A stretch of DNA of 64,000 bases from Candidatus Brocadiaceae bacterium S225 (lineage in GTDB: Bacteria; Planctomycetota; Brocadiia; Brocadiales; Scalinduaceae). Location: assembly GCA_007859995.1 (NCBI GenBank), contig SMSL01000001.1, positions 62,001 to 126,000 of the forward strand. The letters are read 5' to 3'. The stretch's first letter is position 1. Every line of letters begins with the position of its first letter. This document shows positions 27,933 to 37,110 of the stretch, in pieces. A model generated the notes under the pieces. That model saw nothing but the letters and a program-made list of their open reading frames with translations, ran no database searches and was not told the DNA's origin. Both the position numbers and the translations under genes were made by a program.

Positions 27933-28185
27933 CCTTGGTGTTCTTAGCGTCCTCGCAGTGAATAGTCATTTGCCTTTTTTTCTGAGTTTCATGCTTTCCT
28001 CAGCTAAATTTTTGCCTCTTTTTGTCTTTTACATCAGTGTCTATCCGTGTAAATCTGTGGTCAAAATTTTCCCTCCTTATCCTCGGCCCCTTTTCATTTT
28101 TTATTTCTACCAACTGTCACTTCTCATTAGTCTTTTCACTCCTTATTAATCTTCAAAATCTGCGTTAATCTGCGTTCAACTTTTC
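27933..28185. repeat. Composite of degenerate dispersed intergenic repeats (right copy, inverted)
   Basis: CTTAGCGTCCTCGCAGTGAA, CTATCCGTGTAAATCTGTGG and AAAATCTGCGTTAATCTGCG are inverted relatives of the words at 25712-25905. Together the two blocks bracket the 535-aa gene. The 27776-28225 gap contains no gene. Confidence 0.55.
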
Positions 28186-28225
28186 CTTATTTGCTTTTTC
28201 ATGACAAACTAGTAAAATTCACTCT

Positions 28226-28705
28226 ATGAAATTACAATCGACTACAGGGCAGGATAAAAACCGATCAGACTCCTCTGCCAGAAGGCAGGATGAAGGGTTA
28301 CCGGGATTATGGTATCTGTTTTTTGGACGTCGGAAGGGAATGCGGCGGCATGAAGATAATCAGGAAAGCTATTTCCTTGATCATTACAGCTTGAGAGTTT
28401 TCGGCATAATTATTAGCATAATTTTATTGAGTTTGACAGACGCCATGCTCACCCTCTATTTAATTCGTAATGGCGCGGCTGAAGTCAATCCAATAATGGA
28501 ACACTTCCTGAGATATGGAACGTTACCATTTCTCGCGGCTAAGTACCTGTTGACCACCGCTTCCATAGTCCTGCTGCTCATATATAAAAATGTCCACATC
28601 TTCGGAACAAAGATTCGTGCGAAATATCTGTTTGTCATTATACTACTTATTTTCGCTTCTGTTGTATTATGGGAGCTGTATTTGATCTTATTTGTTTTAA
28701 AGTAA
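28226..28705 (+). CDS. DUF5658-type small membrane protein
   Basis: The 159-aa protein has a basic N-terminal region with FFGRRKGMRRHEDN and then three hydrophobic segments: FGIIISIILLSLTDAMLTLYL, PFLAAKYLLTTASIVLLLIY and YLFVIILLIFASVVLWELYLI. The pattern of Arg-rich head, SLTDAMLTLYLIRNGAAEVNPIM and three helices matches DUF5658. Function is unknown. The first 20 or so codons read through a GGATAAAAACCGATCA word of the dispersed repeats, so the true start could be later than the ATG shown. Confidence 0.65.
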   Translation: MKLQSTTGQDKNRSDSSARRQDEGLPGLWYLFFGRRKGMRRHEDNQESYFLDHYSLRVFGIIISIILLSLTDAMLTLYLIRNGAAEVNPIMEHFLRYGTLPFLAAKYLLTTASIVLLLIYKNVHIFGTKIRAKYLFVIILLIFASVVLWELYLILFVLK

Positions 28706-28756
28706 AAACCAAAATGTCAAATCGATGTTTTAAGCCCTTAATTCCTCACAGTAGAG

Positions 28757-28824
28757 TAATCGCGGGGGGTTTAATCCCGAGGTCCTCGTCGAACCGTAGA
28801 AAGAGATTTCCACTAATACGGCTC
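28757..28824 (-). ncRNA. Group II intron 3' end: domain V and probable domain VI
   Basis: On the minus strand 28824-28791 is exactly 34 bases, starts GAGCCGTA and ends TACGGTTC, with a GAAA near the tip: the size and termini of catalytic domain V, including the AGC triad. The sequence down to about 28757 (CCTCGGGATTAAACC and onward) is a likely domain VI. The distal stem is imperfect, consistent with decay. Confidence 0.6.
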
Positions 28825-28986
28825 ACGCGATATTCTCGTCACAAGGCATTACACAGGTGAACCCGATTCTGCCATTATCAGAGAGGTACATAGCCAAATC
28901 TGCGCAATCCTGCATAGAGGCTTTCTCCATCTCTGAGAGGTCGGCTTCGTCGTTGGCTCCGGTGATTTATAACCGATTTGAAGCGT

Positions 28987-29349
28987 TCAAGTACAAACAA
29001 ATTTATATCTCTGAAGCATTTCCCTGGATAACCCTTGCGAAAATAACTCTTCCAGCCAATCAGTTATGCGTCTGCCAATATAGCGAACCATTACGACAGA
29101 GTCATCCGCATGACGGATCAGACGCGCATTTGCAAAGTATAGCGGTGAATCAGGTGGACAGTGAAAAGCCTTGTCCATCTCATTGAGAAAAATGTTGGCG
29201 AGCAGTGGAAAAATCACGCCACCCTGCGGCGTTCCGCATATTGGCTTTGTGAGTTTAAAGACCCCTCTGCTCCCATTACAGATAGCGCAGTGTTTCGCGT
29301 GTTTCATCACTTTCACACGCCAATGCGCAGCTAATTGGAGAATAAACAA
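28987..29349 (-). pseudogene. Fragment of group II intron reverse transcriptase
   Basis: About 120 residues of a LtrA-type reverse transcriptase remain. CGTPQGGVIFPLLANIFLNEMD is RT motif 4, and RLIRHADDSVVMVRYIGRRI is motif 5 with the catalytic YADD changed to HADD. RT motifs 0-3 upstream and the maturase (domain X) and thumb downstream are missing or out of frame. With domain V about 160 bases downstream on the same strand, this is a 5'-truncated, dead group II intron. Confidence 0.8.
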
Positions 29350-29471
29350 TTACCAATCTCAATACGTTTCAATTGAATAGAACAATCCAGCATAGCTGGG
29401 TGTAAACCAGAGATCACCGAGAAAATTAAATTAATAATAAAACAAAAAATAATTGTACTTCTTGCTTCTTG

Positions 29472-29503
29472 AACCGTTCAAACGGTTTTAGCTGTTTAAA
29501 CAG
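29472..29503. repeat. Two adjacent palindromes
   Basis: AACCGT-TCAA-ACGGTT (29472-29487) is followed four bases later by the perfect 12-bp palindrome CTGTTTAAACAG (29492-29503). The stretch 29350-29668 otherwise contains only repeat words (29521-29655: GTGCTATTCCGTGTGTTTCAG, then GTGAAAGTCTGTGGCTAAAT, described as relatives of the 25712 block) and no gene. Confidence 0.45.
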
Positions 29504-29668
29504 TTTTCCCCGTCCATCTTTTCTTTGTCTTTACTGTCAGTGCTATTCCGTGTGTTTCAGTGGTTAAAATTATCTGCTGTCTTCCCTTTGCGCTCTCACG
29601 CCTCAGAGGTGAATATTATTTTGTTTTTGTTCTGTGAAAGTCTGTGGCTAAATCCTTCTGTTTTTTAA

Positions 29669-29740
29669 AGCCCGCGGTGGGAATCGAACCCACAATCTCA
29701 TCATTACGAGTGACGTGCTCTACCATTGAGCCACGCGGGC
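29669..29740 (-). tRNA. tRNA-Thr (anticodon CGT)
   Basis: The minus strand folds into a full cloverleaf: acceptor GCCCGCG/CGCGGGC, D-arm GCTC/GAGC, anticodon stem CGTCA/TGATG with loop CTCGTAA, and T-arm GTGGG-TTCGATT-CCCAC. The anticodon is CGT, reading ACG (Thr). CCA is not encoded. The integrase stop is only 5 bases upstream of its 5' end. Confidence 0.95.
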
Positions 29741-29745
29741 TAAGC

Positions 29746-30869
29746 TTAATTGATTGAATTATTTACGATTTTTGGCGAGAAGGCATGGTTTGCCGATGTG
29801 CTTATATTGTGCTTGTCCACATCCTCCATTTGTCTCTCAAGAGCCTTAACAGCGTTCATTTTCCCCTCAGTAGTTGGATGTGCATAACGCATCGTCATCT
29901 CGATGCTGGAGTGCCCTAATATCTCTTTTACCGTTACTAAATCAACCCCACTCATCACCATCATAGTCGCTGCCGTATGTCTCAAATCGCGAAAGCGCAC
30001 ATCGACTAATCCAGCCCTTATCAATGCTTTGCCAAATGTAGTTTTGATAGAATGAAAAGGTTCTCCAGTCTTAGTATCGCAAAAGAGATATTCAGAATTT
30101 CTTTTTATATTATCTATAGTTTTAATGACAAAACCATTCATTGGTATATTTCTATTCTCATTGCTTTTAGTTTGAGTAACAATAATTATATTTCTATTAA
30201 AATCGATACGACTCCATTTTAAATATAAAACCTCTCTCAGCCTCATGCCGGTATTCAATGCTAATATGACAATAGGCTTTAAGTGGTCGTTACACTCAGC
30301 CAGTAGTCTTTGTATTTCTTCAGATGATAGAATCCTCTCCTTCTTGTTATCCTCTTTGAAAAACTTCACTGCCTTAACCGGATTAGAATCTGCCTCACCA
30401 TCTCTTATAGCCATGTTAAACATTGCTTTCAAAACAGCCAGTTCTCTATTGATAGTAGCCTTGGCAATCGGCTTCTTTGACATCCTTGCTACCTTTTTAC
30501 CTCTCTCAATCTTATATTTCTCAATTAGACACGGTGTGATCTTTGATAGTTTATATCCTTAAAGAAAGCAGACAAAGCCTTGAACATGGTCACGTCTGTC
30601 TCATAAGAACGCTTATTAGCCTTTGAGTACTCCAAATATACATTTGCATAGTCCTCAAATTTTGGACTCTTTGTGTCATGTCTAAGACCGTATTTACCCT
30701 GGACAATTTCTCCCGTTACCGCTTTATATGCTTCCTCTGCAACCCGCTTATTAGAACTAACTGCCTCTCTTATTTGTTTGCCTTCAAAATAGTAGCTGAT
30801 ATGCAATTTTTCAGACTCAACAATCTTACCTGATTTCCTATCACGATATTTTCTTTTGTATACACTCAT
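29746..30869 (-). pseudogene. Tyrosine-family integrase, split by a frameshift
   Basis: Two reading frames make one integrase of about 370 aa. The first (30869-30525) holds the N-terminal Arm and core-binding parts (MSVYKRKYRDRKSGKIVE; FEDYANVYLEYSKANKRSY). The second (ATG at 30483) holds the catalytic domain with all residues: Arg in NTGMRLREVLYLKW, HxxR in LRHTAA, His in LGHSS and nucleophile Tyr in MRYAHPT. Between them the second frame reads KITPCLIEKYKIERGKKVARM, so one missing base near 30548-30551 breaks the gene. It flanks tRNA-Thr. Sequencing error or programmed shifting are alternatives to a dead gene. Confidence 0.85.
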
Positions 30870-30907
30870 AACTTAAGAAAGTACAATATTTCAAGATTCA
30901 TTTCAAG

Positions 30908-31076
30908 TCAATTAACCGCTTCAACACTGTTATTTTCGATATACTTGTCAATAATTTTTAAATCAAATTCAGTAAGCCGCCCTATCTTGACATAATCAAT
31001 TTTTTCCTGAGATACCCATGAGTACAATGTGTTAACACTAATCCCTAAATATTCACTTGCTTTTTATTGTTATAAG
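30908..31076 (-). pseudogene. Excisionase-like helix-turn-helix gene, frameshifted
   Basis: The minus strand encodes SEYLGISVNTLYSWVSQEKI then DYVKIGRLTEFDLKIIDKYI, a MerR/HTH_17-type DNA-binding domain like phage and plasmid excisionases. Just before it, another frame reads RLITIK, so an indel of one base in an A-run near 31061-31066 separates the expected start (LITIKEASEYLG in relatives) from the rest. It lies immediately upstream of the integrase on the same strand. Confidence 0.6.
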
Positions 31077-31079
31077 CCG

Positions 31080-31423
31080 TTTTTGTATATTATCATCTTG
31101 ATAAATACGTACTAAAAAGAGAATTTAAAAGTGTCAGGTGTCGAAATGCGATGCCTTGGTCAAAATCCAATTAGACGGTTATTTCAATTCTAAATCATTA
31201 ATAACCTTGCTTAATGGAATATTTTCTTCATGCTTTGAACTTTCTTTTGCTTTGAAATGAAAGTAATAATTCCATGAAAAGACTTGAACCGGATGAATGG
31301 CCTACCCAACTTGTCGTTCAGGCAGACTGGTGCGGGTTAGTTATATCCGAGACTTATACGACTAAAATCAAAAGGTGCGGTGAGATCGGACGTCCTAGTC
31401 CTTTCCCCATGTCTTAAATAATT
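31080..31423. other. Non-coding decayed stretch between xis-like and hicB genes
   Basis: No gene is recognised. A segment ending TTGAACCGGATGAATGG (31284-31300) recurs as TTTAACCGGATGAATGA near 32319-32335, so it is a short dispersed repeat. Two GTGCGG words occur, but nothing supports an intron 5' end here. Confidence 0.3.
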
Positions 31424-31636
31424 TTATGCAAATGCAAGCCTATGACCTTTGGGTTCAGGGATAGAATCTCCAAATTCTTTGGCAGTTCTTATCCAAAGTT
31501 TCATTGCCGATTTCAGGTTTGTCAAGGCTTTTGAGTGTGTATCACCATGGGCAATACACCCAGGCAATTCTGGTGCTTCTGCAACAAAAGCGTTATCTTC
31601 TTTACTCCAGTAAATAATAACATCATACTTATCCAT
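31424..31636 (-). CDS. hicB: HicB-family antitoxin
   Basis: The 70-aa protein is the partial RNase H-like HicB domain: YDVIIYWSKEDNAFVAEAPELPGCIAHGDTHSKALTNLK and a C-terminal helix ending IPEPKGHRLAFA. HicB binds and blocks the mRNA-cleaving toxin HicA and represses the operon. The ribosome binding site is AGGAG, 9 bases before the ATG. Many HicB proteins carry a C-terminal DNA-binding domain; this short form does not. It follows a broken hicA gene, with their reading frames overlapping, so it is an antitoxin without a working partner in this window. Confidence 0.85.
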   Translation of the reverse strand: MDKYDVIIYWSKEDNAFVAEAPELPGCIAHGDTHSKALTNLKSAMKLWIRTAKEFGDSIPEPKGHRLAFA

Positions 31637-31888
31637 TAGACTTAACTCCTGACTTATATTTTAAAATAACATTTCTAACTTGCCGAACTTGATAAGGTGA
31701 CCTTGTTGCCTTCTTTTTGCAAATTGATCTTTTCCAATACTCCTTCTTTCCTAAAAGATATGATGACTTCCACTTACTCTTTTGTCGAAACCAAATCTTT
31801 TCATTAACCCTACTAAATCCTGGAAATTGATATTAGCATCTGATTGGCCTTTCAGTATTTGCATTAAAAGTTTTTCTTGCTTCCCCAT
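31629..31888 (-). pseudogene. hicA: hicA toxin pseudogene
   Basis: The frame starting MGKQEKLLMQILKGQSDANI reaches LVGLMKRFGFDKRVSGSHHIF, the HicA dsRBD-like fold with its catalytic His in GSHHIF, then hits a stop. One extra T in ATCTTTTAGG explains it: the next frame continues RKEGVLEKINLQKEGNKV, and a second indel restores PYQVRQVRNVILKYKSG, a normal HicA C-terminus overlapping the hicB start. Two indels indicate genuine decay rather than a single sequencing error. An upstream in-frame ATG at 31936 is less likely to be the start. Confidence 0.75.
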
Positions 31889-31936
31889 TGTTTGCTTACT
31901 CTTTAATCGTATTTGATCACCATCAACTCTTGTCAA

Positions 31937-32500
31937 ACTTTAATTGACAGCTATTATAGTAGCAAATCTAAATATATCTCAACTCAAAAATATGCCTGCC
32001 ACCAAACAGAACTTCATCTCTTATAGACTCTGTACATAGCTGATCTCAGCTTCCCCATGATAGCTATTCAATAACGTGACAAATATCTCTTATGTTTATC
32101 TTTGCTATTATGCAAGTCTCTCAAAAGAATACAGATAGGTTGATTCTCTCTAATATAAAAGTTCTTTAAAAATTGTGGAGTTTCTCTTTTGTCGACTTTG
32201 ATATAAATTTACTATTAAGAACTTTATTGAAATGATGTGGTATATTGCACATTGGATAACCAACATGGCGGAGTAGCTATGTAGAAAAATATGAAAGTGG
32301 TAATTTCAGAAAAGAACTTTAACCGGATGAATGACTGATAAGGCTTGGTCTTGTTACCTTCTTTTGGGAGCATTCCCGTTTTATTGTATATAAAAGAGGT
32401 GGGTTAAGGCCGGAGACCGAATCCACGTATTCAGATGAGCATCATATCTGATTTACAAAAAACAGGGATTACGAGTTGCAGGTTGCGAGTTGTTTAACTC
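31937..32500. other. Non-coding stretch within the accessory island
   Basis: I see no gene. It contains a second copy of the AACCGGATGAATG word (near 32321) and a GAGTTGCAGGTTGCGAGTTG word at 32474-32493 that belongs to the dispersed-repeat family also seen near 25865-25895. Confidence 0.3.
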
Positions 32501-33442
32501 TTAAAATAATTTTAGTTGTTTTGTATCCATCTCTTTTTTTATTCTATATCTTTTGCCTTGTGGAGTTTCCGTTGTAGTATCTTCATCATGTTTTCGCAGG
32601 ACGGTCATTACCGTATATCCTGAATTTTGAATTTCACTCAAATTACTCTTCTTTCTTGAAATCTCTAAAACACAATCAATACATGTGCCATTTTTAAATT
32701 GGATATCACGGTTAATTACCTGCTGTTTAAAGTCCTTATCTCTCAAAGAGAAAGGAATTATCTCTCCCTTATAAATACCCTTCCAACTGTATTTTCCCTT
32801 TTTTAATACAGGAGATATGATTTCTATAGTAGCATTTTCATCCATCTCCGGTGGTAATTCGTCTGTTGTTATAATAAATTTGCCAAAGTCTTCTCTCTCT
32901 ATAACTATAGGATCAATTATCGGTTGGTTGTCATGTGATAACAGGACGGTAGTTACTTGTGTAACTTTAGCATATTCATTGAGGTTTTGATAAAAAATTG
33001 ATTTGTGTTTTATTATTTTATTATTACCGTTAAAAGCTGTGATTGAATCTGCAGGGTTGATATCCGGTTTTTCGCCTTTACTCTCCTTCAGTCCTTTCTT
33101 TAATTTCTCAATCTTTAATCTTAATTCTTTTTTTTGCAGATCAGATAATTCACAATCTTTTGTCAAGCATCCTGATAAAACAGTTATCAGAATGCCGATT
33201 ATAACACCTGTCACATATCTGTTTTCTGAGACAAGTGTCCATAACTCACTGAGACCACCATTACTAGAGACTTCCGTTTCAATAGTTATATCTACTTCTA
33301 ATAATGAAGCTATTTCATTTACAATAGCCAGCAACTCTCTCTCACAACTGTTCCTGATGATCGCATCCATTGTGTGATCGTCGTCAGTAAAACGGTAATG
33401 AAGCTCAAGCTTATTGGGAATGTTTGAATAGTCTGTTTGCAT
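32501..33442 (-). CDS. Unrecognised 313-aa protein with one membrane span
   Basis: I do not know a named family, although the layout reminds me of lone hypothetical proteins in variable gene neighbourhoods. Residues 1-65 form a small alpha/beta region (LELHYRFTDDDHTMDAIIRN; LEVDITIETEVSSNGGLSELW). One hydrophobic helix follows (YVTGVIIGILITVLSGCL, about 76-93), then a Lys/Leu/Glu-rich coiled-coil-like stretch (LQKKELRLKIEKLKKGLKES). The C-terminal 170 residues are beta-rich and soluble (KGKYSWKGIYKGEIIPFSL; SGYTVMTVLRKHD). It borders the decayed island and is not in an operon. A sensor or membrane-damage role would be speculation. Confidence 0.6.
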   Translation of the reverse strand: MQTDYSNIPNKLELHYRFTDDDHTMDAIIRNSCERELLAIVNEIASLLEVDITIETEVSSNGGLSELWTLVSENRYVTGVIIGILITVLSGCLTKDCELSDLQKKELRLKIEKLKKGLKESKGEKPDINPADSITAFNGNNKIIKHKSIFYQNLNEYAKVTQVTTVLLSHDNQPIIDPIVIEREDFGKFIITTDELPPEMDENATIEIISPVLKKGKYSWKGIYKGEIIPFSLRDKDFKQQVINRDIQFKNGTCIDCVLEISRKKSNLSEIQNSGYTVMTVLRKHDEDTTTETPQGKRYRIKKEMDTKQLKLF

Positions 33443-33525
33443 ATTGGAATAATATGAATCTTAAATATTTCCTGGAAAACCAGAGTCAGCTACCTTTTAT
33501 GGTAACTTATCTTTAGCAGTACGAA

Positions 33526-35766
33526 TTACGATTGAAATGCGGCATTTAGTGTAGAGCTTGGACGCATGGCTTTCGCTACTTTTTCAGGATCAGGATGGTA
33601 GTAACCGCCCAGATCAACTTTCTGCCCCTGTGCATTATTCAACTCTTTTATAATTTGTTCTTCTCCTGAAGCCAGTGCTTTTGCAAGCGGAATAAAGTAT
33701 TCCTGAAGTTCAGAATCTTCTTCCTGTGCCGCAAGCGCCTGTGCCCAGTATAGCGTGAGATAGAACTGGCTTCCCCTGTTGTCCAACTCGCCTACCTTGC
33801 TTGATGGTGACTGGTTTTTATCCAGAAGTTTTGCTGTTGCCTGATCCAACGCTTTGGCCACAATACCCGCTTTCACATTTTGGCGTGCATCACAGAGGTA
33901 CTGCAAAGACGCGGCAATAGCTGCAAACTCGCCAAGTGAATCCCACCGTAAATGCCCTTCTTCTATAAACTGTTGAACATGTTTGGGTGCTGAGCCTCCA
34001 GCGCCAGTTTCAAACATTCCGCCTCCGTTCAACAGGCCAACGATTGAGAGCATTTTTGCGCTGGTGTTAAGCTCAAGTATGGGAAACAAATCAGTCAAAT
34101 AATCACGCAAAATATTTCCGGTAATTGAGATCGTATCCATGCCCTCTTTAACACGCCGCAGCGTGTAGCGGATGGCTTCAACCGGGGACATAATTTGAAT
34201 CTTCAGATGACCTTCCGGATCAAGAACACCCAGGTAGTGATTTACTTTTTTAATAAGCTGCGCGTCATGCGCCCTGTTTTTGTCTAACCAGAAAACAGCC
34301 GGTGAGCCGGTTGCCCTGGCTCTTTCAACTGCCAGTTCAACCCAGTTTTTTACCGGTGCATCTTTAACCAGGCACATGCGCCAGATATCACCCTCTTCGA
34401 CGCGATGTTCGTGCAGTGCTTTGCCCGCCGCATCAATAACCCTGATCGTGCCATTTCCGGGCGCTTTAAACGTATTATCATGGGAGCCGTACTCCTCGGC
34501 TTTTCCTGCCATAAGACCGACATTGGCAACACTGCCCATTGTCGCAGGGTCAAACGCGCCATTTTCTATGCAGAATTTTACGGTTTCGTCATAGATACCG
34601 GCATAGCTGGTATCCGGAATAACAGCTTTAACATCATGTGCTTTTCCATCAGGCCCCCATGCTTTTCCACCGTCACGAATGATCGGCGGCAGAGATGCGT
34701 CAATAATCACATTACTTGGAACATGTAAATTCGTTATGCCCTTATCTGAGTTTACCATGTAGAGATCGGCCTGTGCATCAAGGCACGTCTCTATATCGGT
34801 TTCAATTTCCTCTCTTTGTGATTCAGGCAAGCTCTTGATTTTGGTATAGACATCACCCAGACCGTTGTCAGGATTAACACACAATTCTTCGAAAACAGCT
34901 GAATGTTTATCAAAAACATCTGAGAAAAACACTTCAACTGCCTGGCCAAAGATAATCGGATCAGAAACCTTCATCATCGTGGCTTTAAGATGTAGAGAGA
35001 ACAGGACACCCTTTCTCTTAGCATCTGCAATCTGTTCAGAAAGGAATGCGCGTAAGGCTTTGCGACTCATGAACGTCGCATCAACAACTTCGCCTTCCTG
35101 AAAGGATAATTTGTCTTTCAGGATTGTAACCTGTCCATCTTCGCCAACAAACTCAATTCTGGCACTGCCCGCAGACGAACTTGAGATAGTAACTGACTTT
35201 TCATTGGAAAAGAAATCCCCTCCGTTCATATGGGTTACGTGAGTTTTTGAATCAGGATTCCACTTACCCATTTTGTGTGGATGTTTCCTGGCGTACTCTT
35301 TCACCGCTGCCGGCGGCCTGCGGTCTGAATTACCGTCTCTTAATACCGGGTTTACCGCACTTCCCAAAACGGTTTTATATCTTGCCTGAATATTTTTTTG
35401 TTCTTCTGTCTGAGGGTCTTCAGGATAATCCGGTATGTTATATCCATGTTCCTGCAATTCAGCGATAGCAGCTTTGAGTTGTGGTATAGACGCGCTGATA
35501 TTTGGCAGTTTGATCACATTGGCAGCCGGACTTTTAACAAGCTTGCCGAGTTCGGCCAGGGCATCAGGTTGTCTCTGCGCTGCGTCCAGATTGTCAGGGA
35601 AATTAGCAATGATGCGTCCAGCCAGAGAGATATCCCTGGTACCTATTGTTATTCCTGCAGCTTTTGCAAAATGCTTTACAATAGGCAGAAATGAAGAGGT
35701 AGCCAGTGCAGGCGCTTCATCTGTAATAGTATAAATAATATCCGGTTGCTGTTCTTGTTCTGACAT
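33526..35766 (-). CDS. icd: Monomeric NADP-dependent isocitrate dehydrogenase
   Basis: This 746-aa enzyme oxidises isocitrate to 2-oxoglutarate with NADP in the TCA cycle. The size and sequence match the monomeric IDH-II class: [22 protein letters not shown] at the N-terminus, [34 protein letters not shown], and [21 protein letters not shown]. It is unrelated in sequence to the dimeric IDH-I enzymes. The ATG at 35766 gives the usual N-terminus; one five codons upstream (35781) is also possible. It appears to be transcribed alone from a promoter at 35815-35842. Confidence 0.95.
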   Translation of the reverse strand: MSEQEQQPDIIYTITDEAPALATSSFLPIVKHFAKAAGITIGTRDISLAGRIIANFPDNLDAAQRQPDALAELGKLVKSPAANVIKLPNISASIPQLKAAIAELQEHGYNIPDYPEDPQTEEQKNIQARYKTVLGSAVNPVLRDGNSDRRPPAAVKEYARKHPHKMGKWNPDSKTHVTHMNGGDFFSNEKSVTISSSSAGSARIEFVGEDGQVTILKDKLSFQEGEVVDATFMSRKALRAFLSEQIADAKRKGVLFSLHLKATMMKVSDPIIFGQAVEVFFSDVFDKHSAVFEELCVNPDNGLGDVYTKIKSLPESQREEIETDIETCLDAQADLYMVNSDKGITNLHVPSNVIIDASLPPIIRDGGKAWGPDGKAHDVKAVIPDTSYAGIYDETVKFCIENGAFDPATMGSVANVGLMAGKAEEYGSHDNTFKAPGNGTIRVIDAAGKALHEHRVEEGDIWRMCLVKDAPVKNWVELAVERARATGSPAVFWLDKNRAHDAQLIKKVNHYLGVLDPEGHLKIQIMSPVEAIRYTLRRVKEGMDTISITGNILRDYLTDLFPILELNTSAKMLSIVGLLNGGGMFETGAGGSAPKHVQQFIEEGHLRWDSLGEFAAIAASLQYLCDARQNVKAGIVAKALDQATAKLLDKNQSPSSKVGELDNRGSQFYLTLYWAQALAAQEEDSELQEYFIPLAKALASGEEQIIKELNNAQGQKVDLGGYYHPDPEKVAKAMRPSSTLNAAFQS

Positions 35767-35814
35767 GTTTTTATTACGCATTCTCTCTAATAATTTTTAA
35801 CTATTTTTCATTGT

Positions 35815-35842
35815 ATTATACGATTCTGAGTTCAATGTTCAA
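35815..35842 (-). promoter_or_regulatory. Promoter for isocitrate dehydrogenase
   Basis: On the minus strand TTGAAC (35837-35842) and a perfect TATAAT (35815-35820) are separated by 16 bases, about 45 bases before the start codon. Confidence 0.5.
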
Positions 35843-35969
35843 TAGAGATAACTATTTTTTTATCTCGTCCAACTATGCGCAAAAGATTAAAGAAGGAACC
35901 GCCAGAAGATAGGGATTGTTATACACGAAAGAGGGAATAATACCTGTAAACACTACTTGGAGAAATACA

Positions 35970-36371
35970 ATGAAAGTCGATCAAATCAGGTTAGTTCAAA
36001 AAACCTTTGAGAAAGTACGTCCTGTTTCTCAAGTGACCGCAGAGTTGTTTTACAATCGTCTTTTTGAGTTAGCTCCCTCGTTGAAATTACTTTTTAAGGG
36101 AGATATGAAGACTCAAGGTAGAATGCTTATGCAGATGTTAGATTATGCGGTTTCCGGTCTTAATAAACCTGATTCAATAATGCCCGTGATTCAGGATTTG
36201 GGGAGACGCCATGTTCGGTATGGAGTGAAAGAAGAGTATTACGAAACTGTCGGAGAAGCGCTTCTCTGGACTTTAGAACAAAGCCTGGGTAAAGACTATA
36301 CACCAGACGTCAGGGACGCCTGGGCTGAAGCGTATAAACTTTTGTCAGACACCATGAAAAGCGCTCACTAA
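35970..36371 (+). CDS. Single-domain bacterial globin
   Basis: The 133-aa protein is a haem globin of the Vitreoscilla/neuroglobin-like group. The proximal His is in LGRRHVRYGVKEEYYETVG, and the E-helix region is MKTQGRMLMQMLDYAVSGL, where Gln at the distal position is plausible. Such proteins bind O2 or NO; in an anaerobe, NO or O2 scavenging is likely, but that is inference. The ATG at 35970 is chosen because it follows TTGGAGA by 6 bases and gives the standard globin N-terminus. The in-frame ATG at 35916 adds 18 unconserved residues. Confidence 0.9.
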   Translation: MKVDQIRLVQKTFEKVRPVSQVTAELFYNRLFELAPSLKLLFKGDMKTQGRMLMQMLDYAVSGLNKPDSIMPVIQDLGRRHVRYGVKEEYYETVGEALLWTLEQSLGKDYTPDVRDAWAEAYKLLSDTMKSAH

Positions 36372-36454
36372 TCGTTCCTCTTTGCGCTCTTAAAGGCTTC
36401 TTGTCCATATACTTGTCAGTGGAAGAGCAATAGTGCATGATAACGTTCACAGCG

Positions 36455-37069
36455 TTAGCGTTTTGTTCTACGACCCCTTCGCTTTGGTCTGGAAGTGCCA
36501 TCTATTAAAGCATTTTCCTCTTCATGCGTAAGGAACCTCCACTGGGATGAGGGTATATCAAGTTTAACAGGACCTATCTGTATTCGTTTTAGATCCAGCA
36601 CCTTTAAAGGCGTATGAGATTGCGTGTCTTGAAGAGCGCCAAAAACACGTCGAATGTGTCGGTTCTTTCCTTCTGTCAGTTCTACCATCAACCGGGTTTT
36701 TGGGCCTGCATATCCTAAAGTTTTCACCCCTTTAAACTTCAACATATCTATTGGCGTTTTAACACCCTGCAGTGTCTGTTGGAGTTGCTCTTCAGTGATT
36801 CGTCCGCGAATAGATACTTCATAAAATTTTGAGAATTTACCCGGCTGTGTCAGAAGATCACTCAATCCGCCTTCACGAGTAAAAAGTAACAGGCCTCTCG
36901 AATCCCTATCCAGCCGGCCTACAGGTATCCACCTGTCTTCAAGCATAAACCTGGGCAGAATGTCATAAACCGTCTTACGGTTTTTTTCATCAGACAGAGT
37001 GACAATCGTCCCTTTCGGTTTGTGGAACATTATGAACCTGCGTGGTTTTGACGTAATATTGGTTTTCAT
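36455..37069 (-). CDS. RsuA/RluE-family rRNA pseudouridine synthase
   Basis: The 204-aa enzyme converts uridine to pseudouridine in ribosomal RNA. The catalytic Asp is in VGRLDRDSRGLLLFTREGGL, and ELTEGKNRHIRRVF is the second family hallmark. There is no N-terminal S4 RNA-binding domain and the sequence starts directly at IMFHKPKGTIVTLSD. That matches the short RluE type, which in E. coli modifies U2457 of 23S rRNA. The exact target cannot be assigned. It is convergent with the globin gene. The C-terminus ends in a basic tail (RPKRRGRRTKR). Confidence 0.88.
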   Translation of the reverse strand: MKTNITSKPRRFIMFHKPKGTIVTLSDEKNRKTVYDILPRFMLEDRWIPVGRLDRDSRGLLLFTREGGLSDLLTQPGKFSKFYEVSIRGRITEEQLQQTLQGVKTPIDMLKFKGVKTLGYAGPKTRLMVELTEGKNRHIRRVFGALQDTQSHTPLKVLDLKRIQIGPVKLDIPSSQWRFLTHEEENALIDGTSRPKRRGRRTKR

Positions 37070-37110
37070 CGTATTTTAATCAGTGGAAAATCAGGCTGTT
37101 CTTATTTCAC

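Noticed and set aside
29669-29740. Duplicated tRNA 3' end as an attachment site in the island
   Set aside because: I looked for CCCACCGCGGGCT-like words between 25.7 and 33.5 kb on both strands and saw no second copy; a full search is still needed.
31360-31400. GTGCGG words as a group II intron 5' end
   Set aside because: They lie on the plus strand, but the intron remnant is on the minus strand, and no domain I folding is evident.
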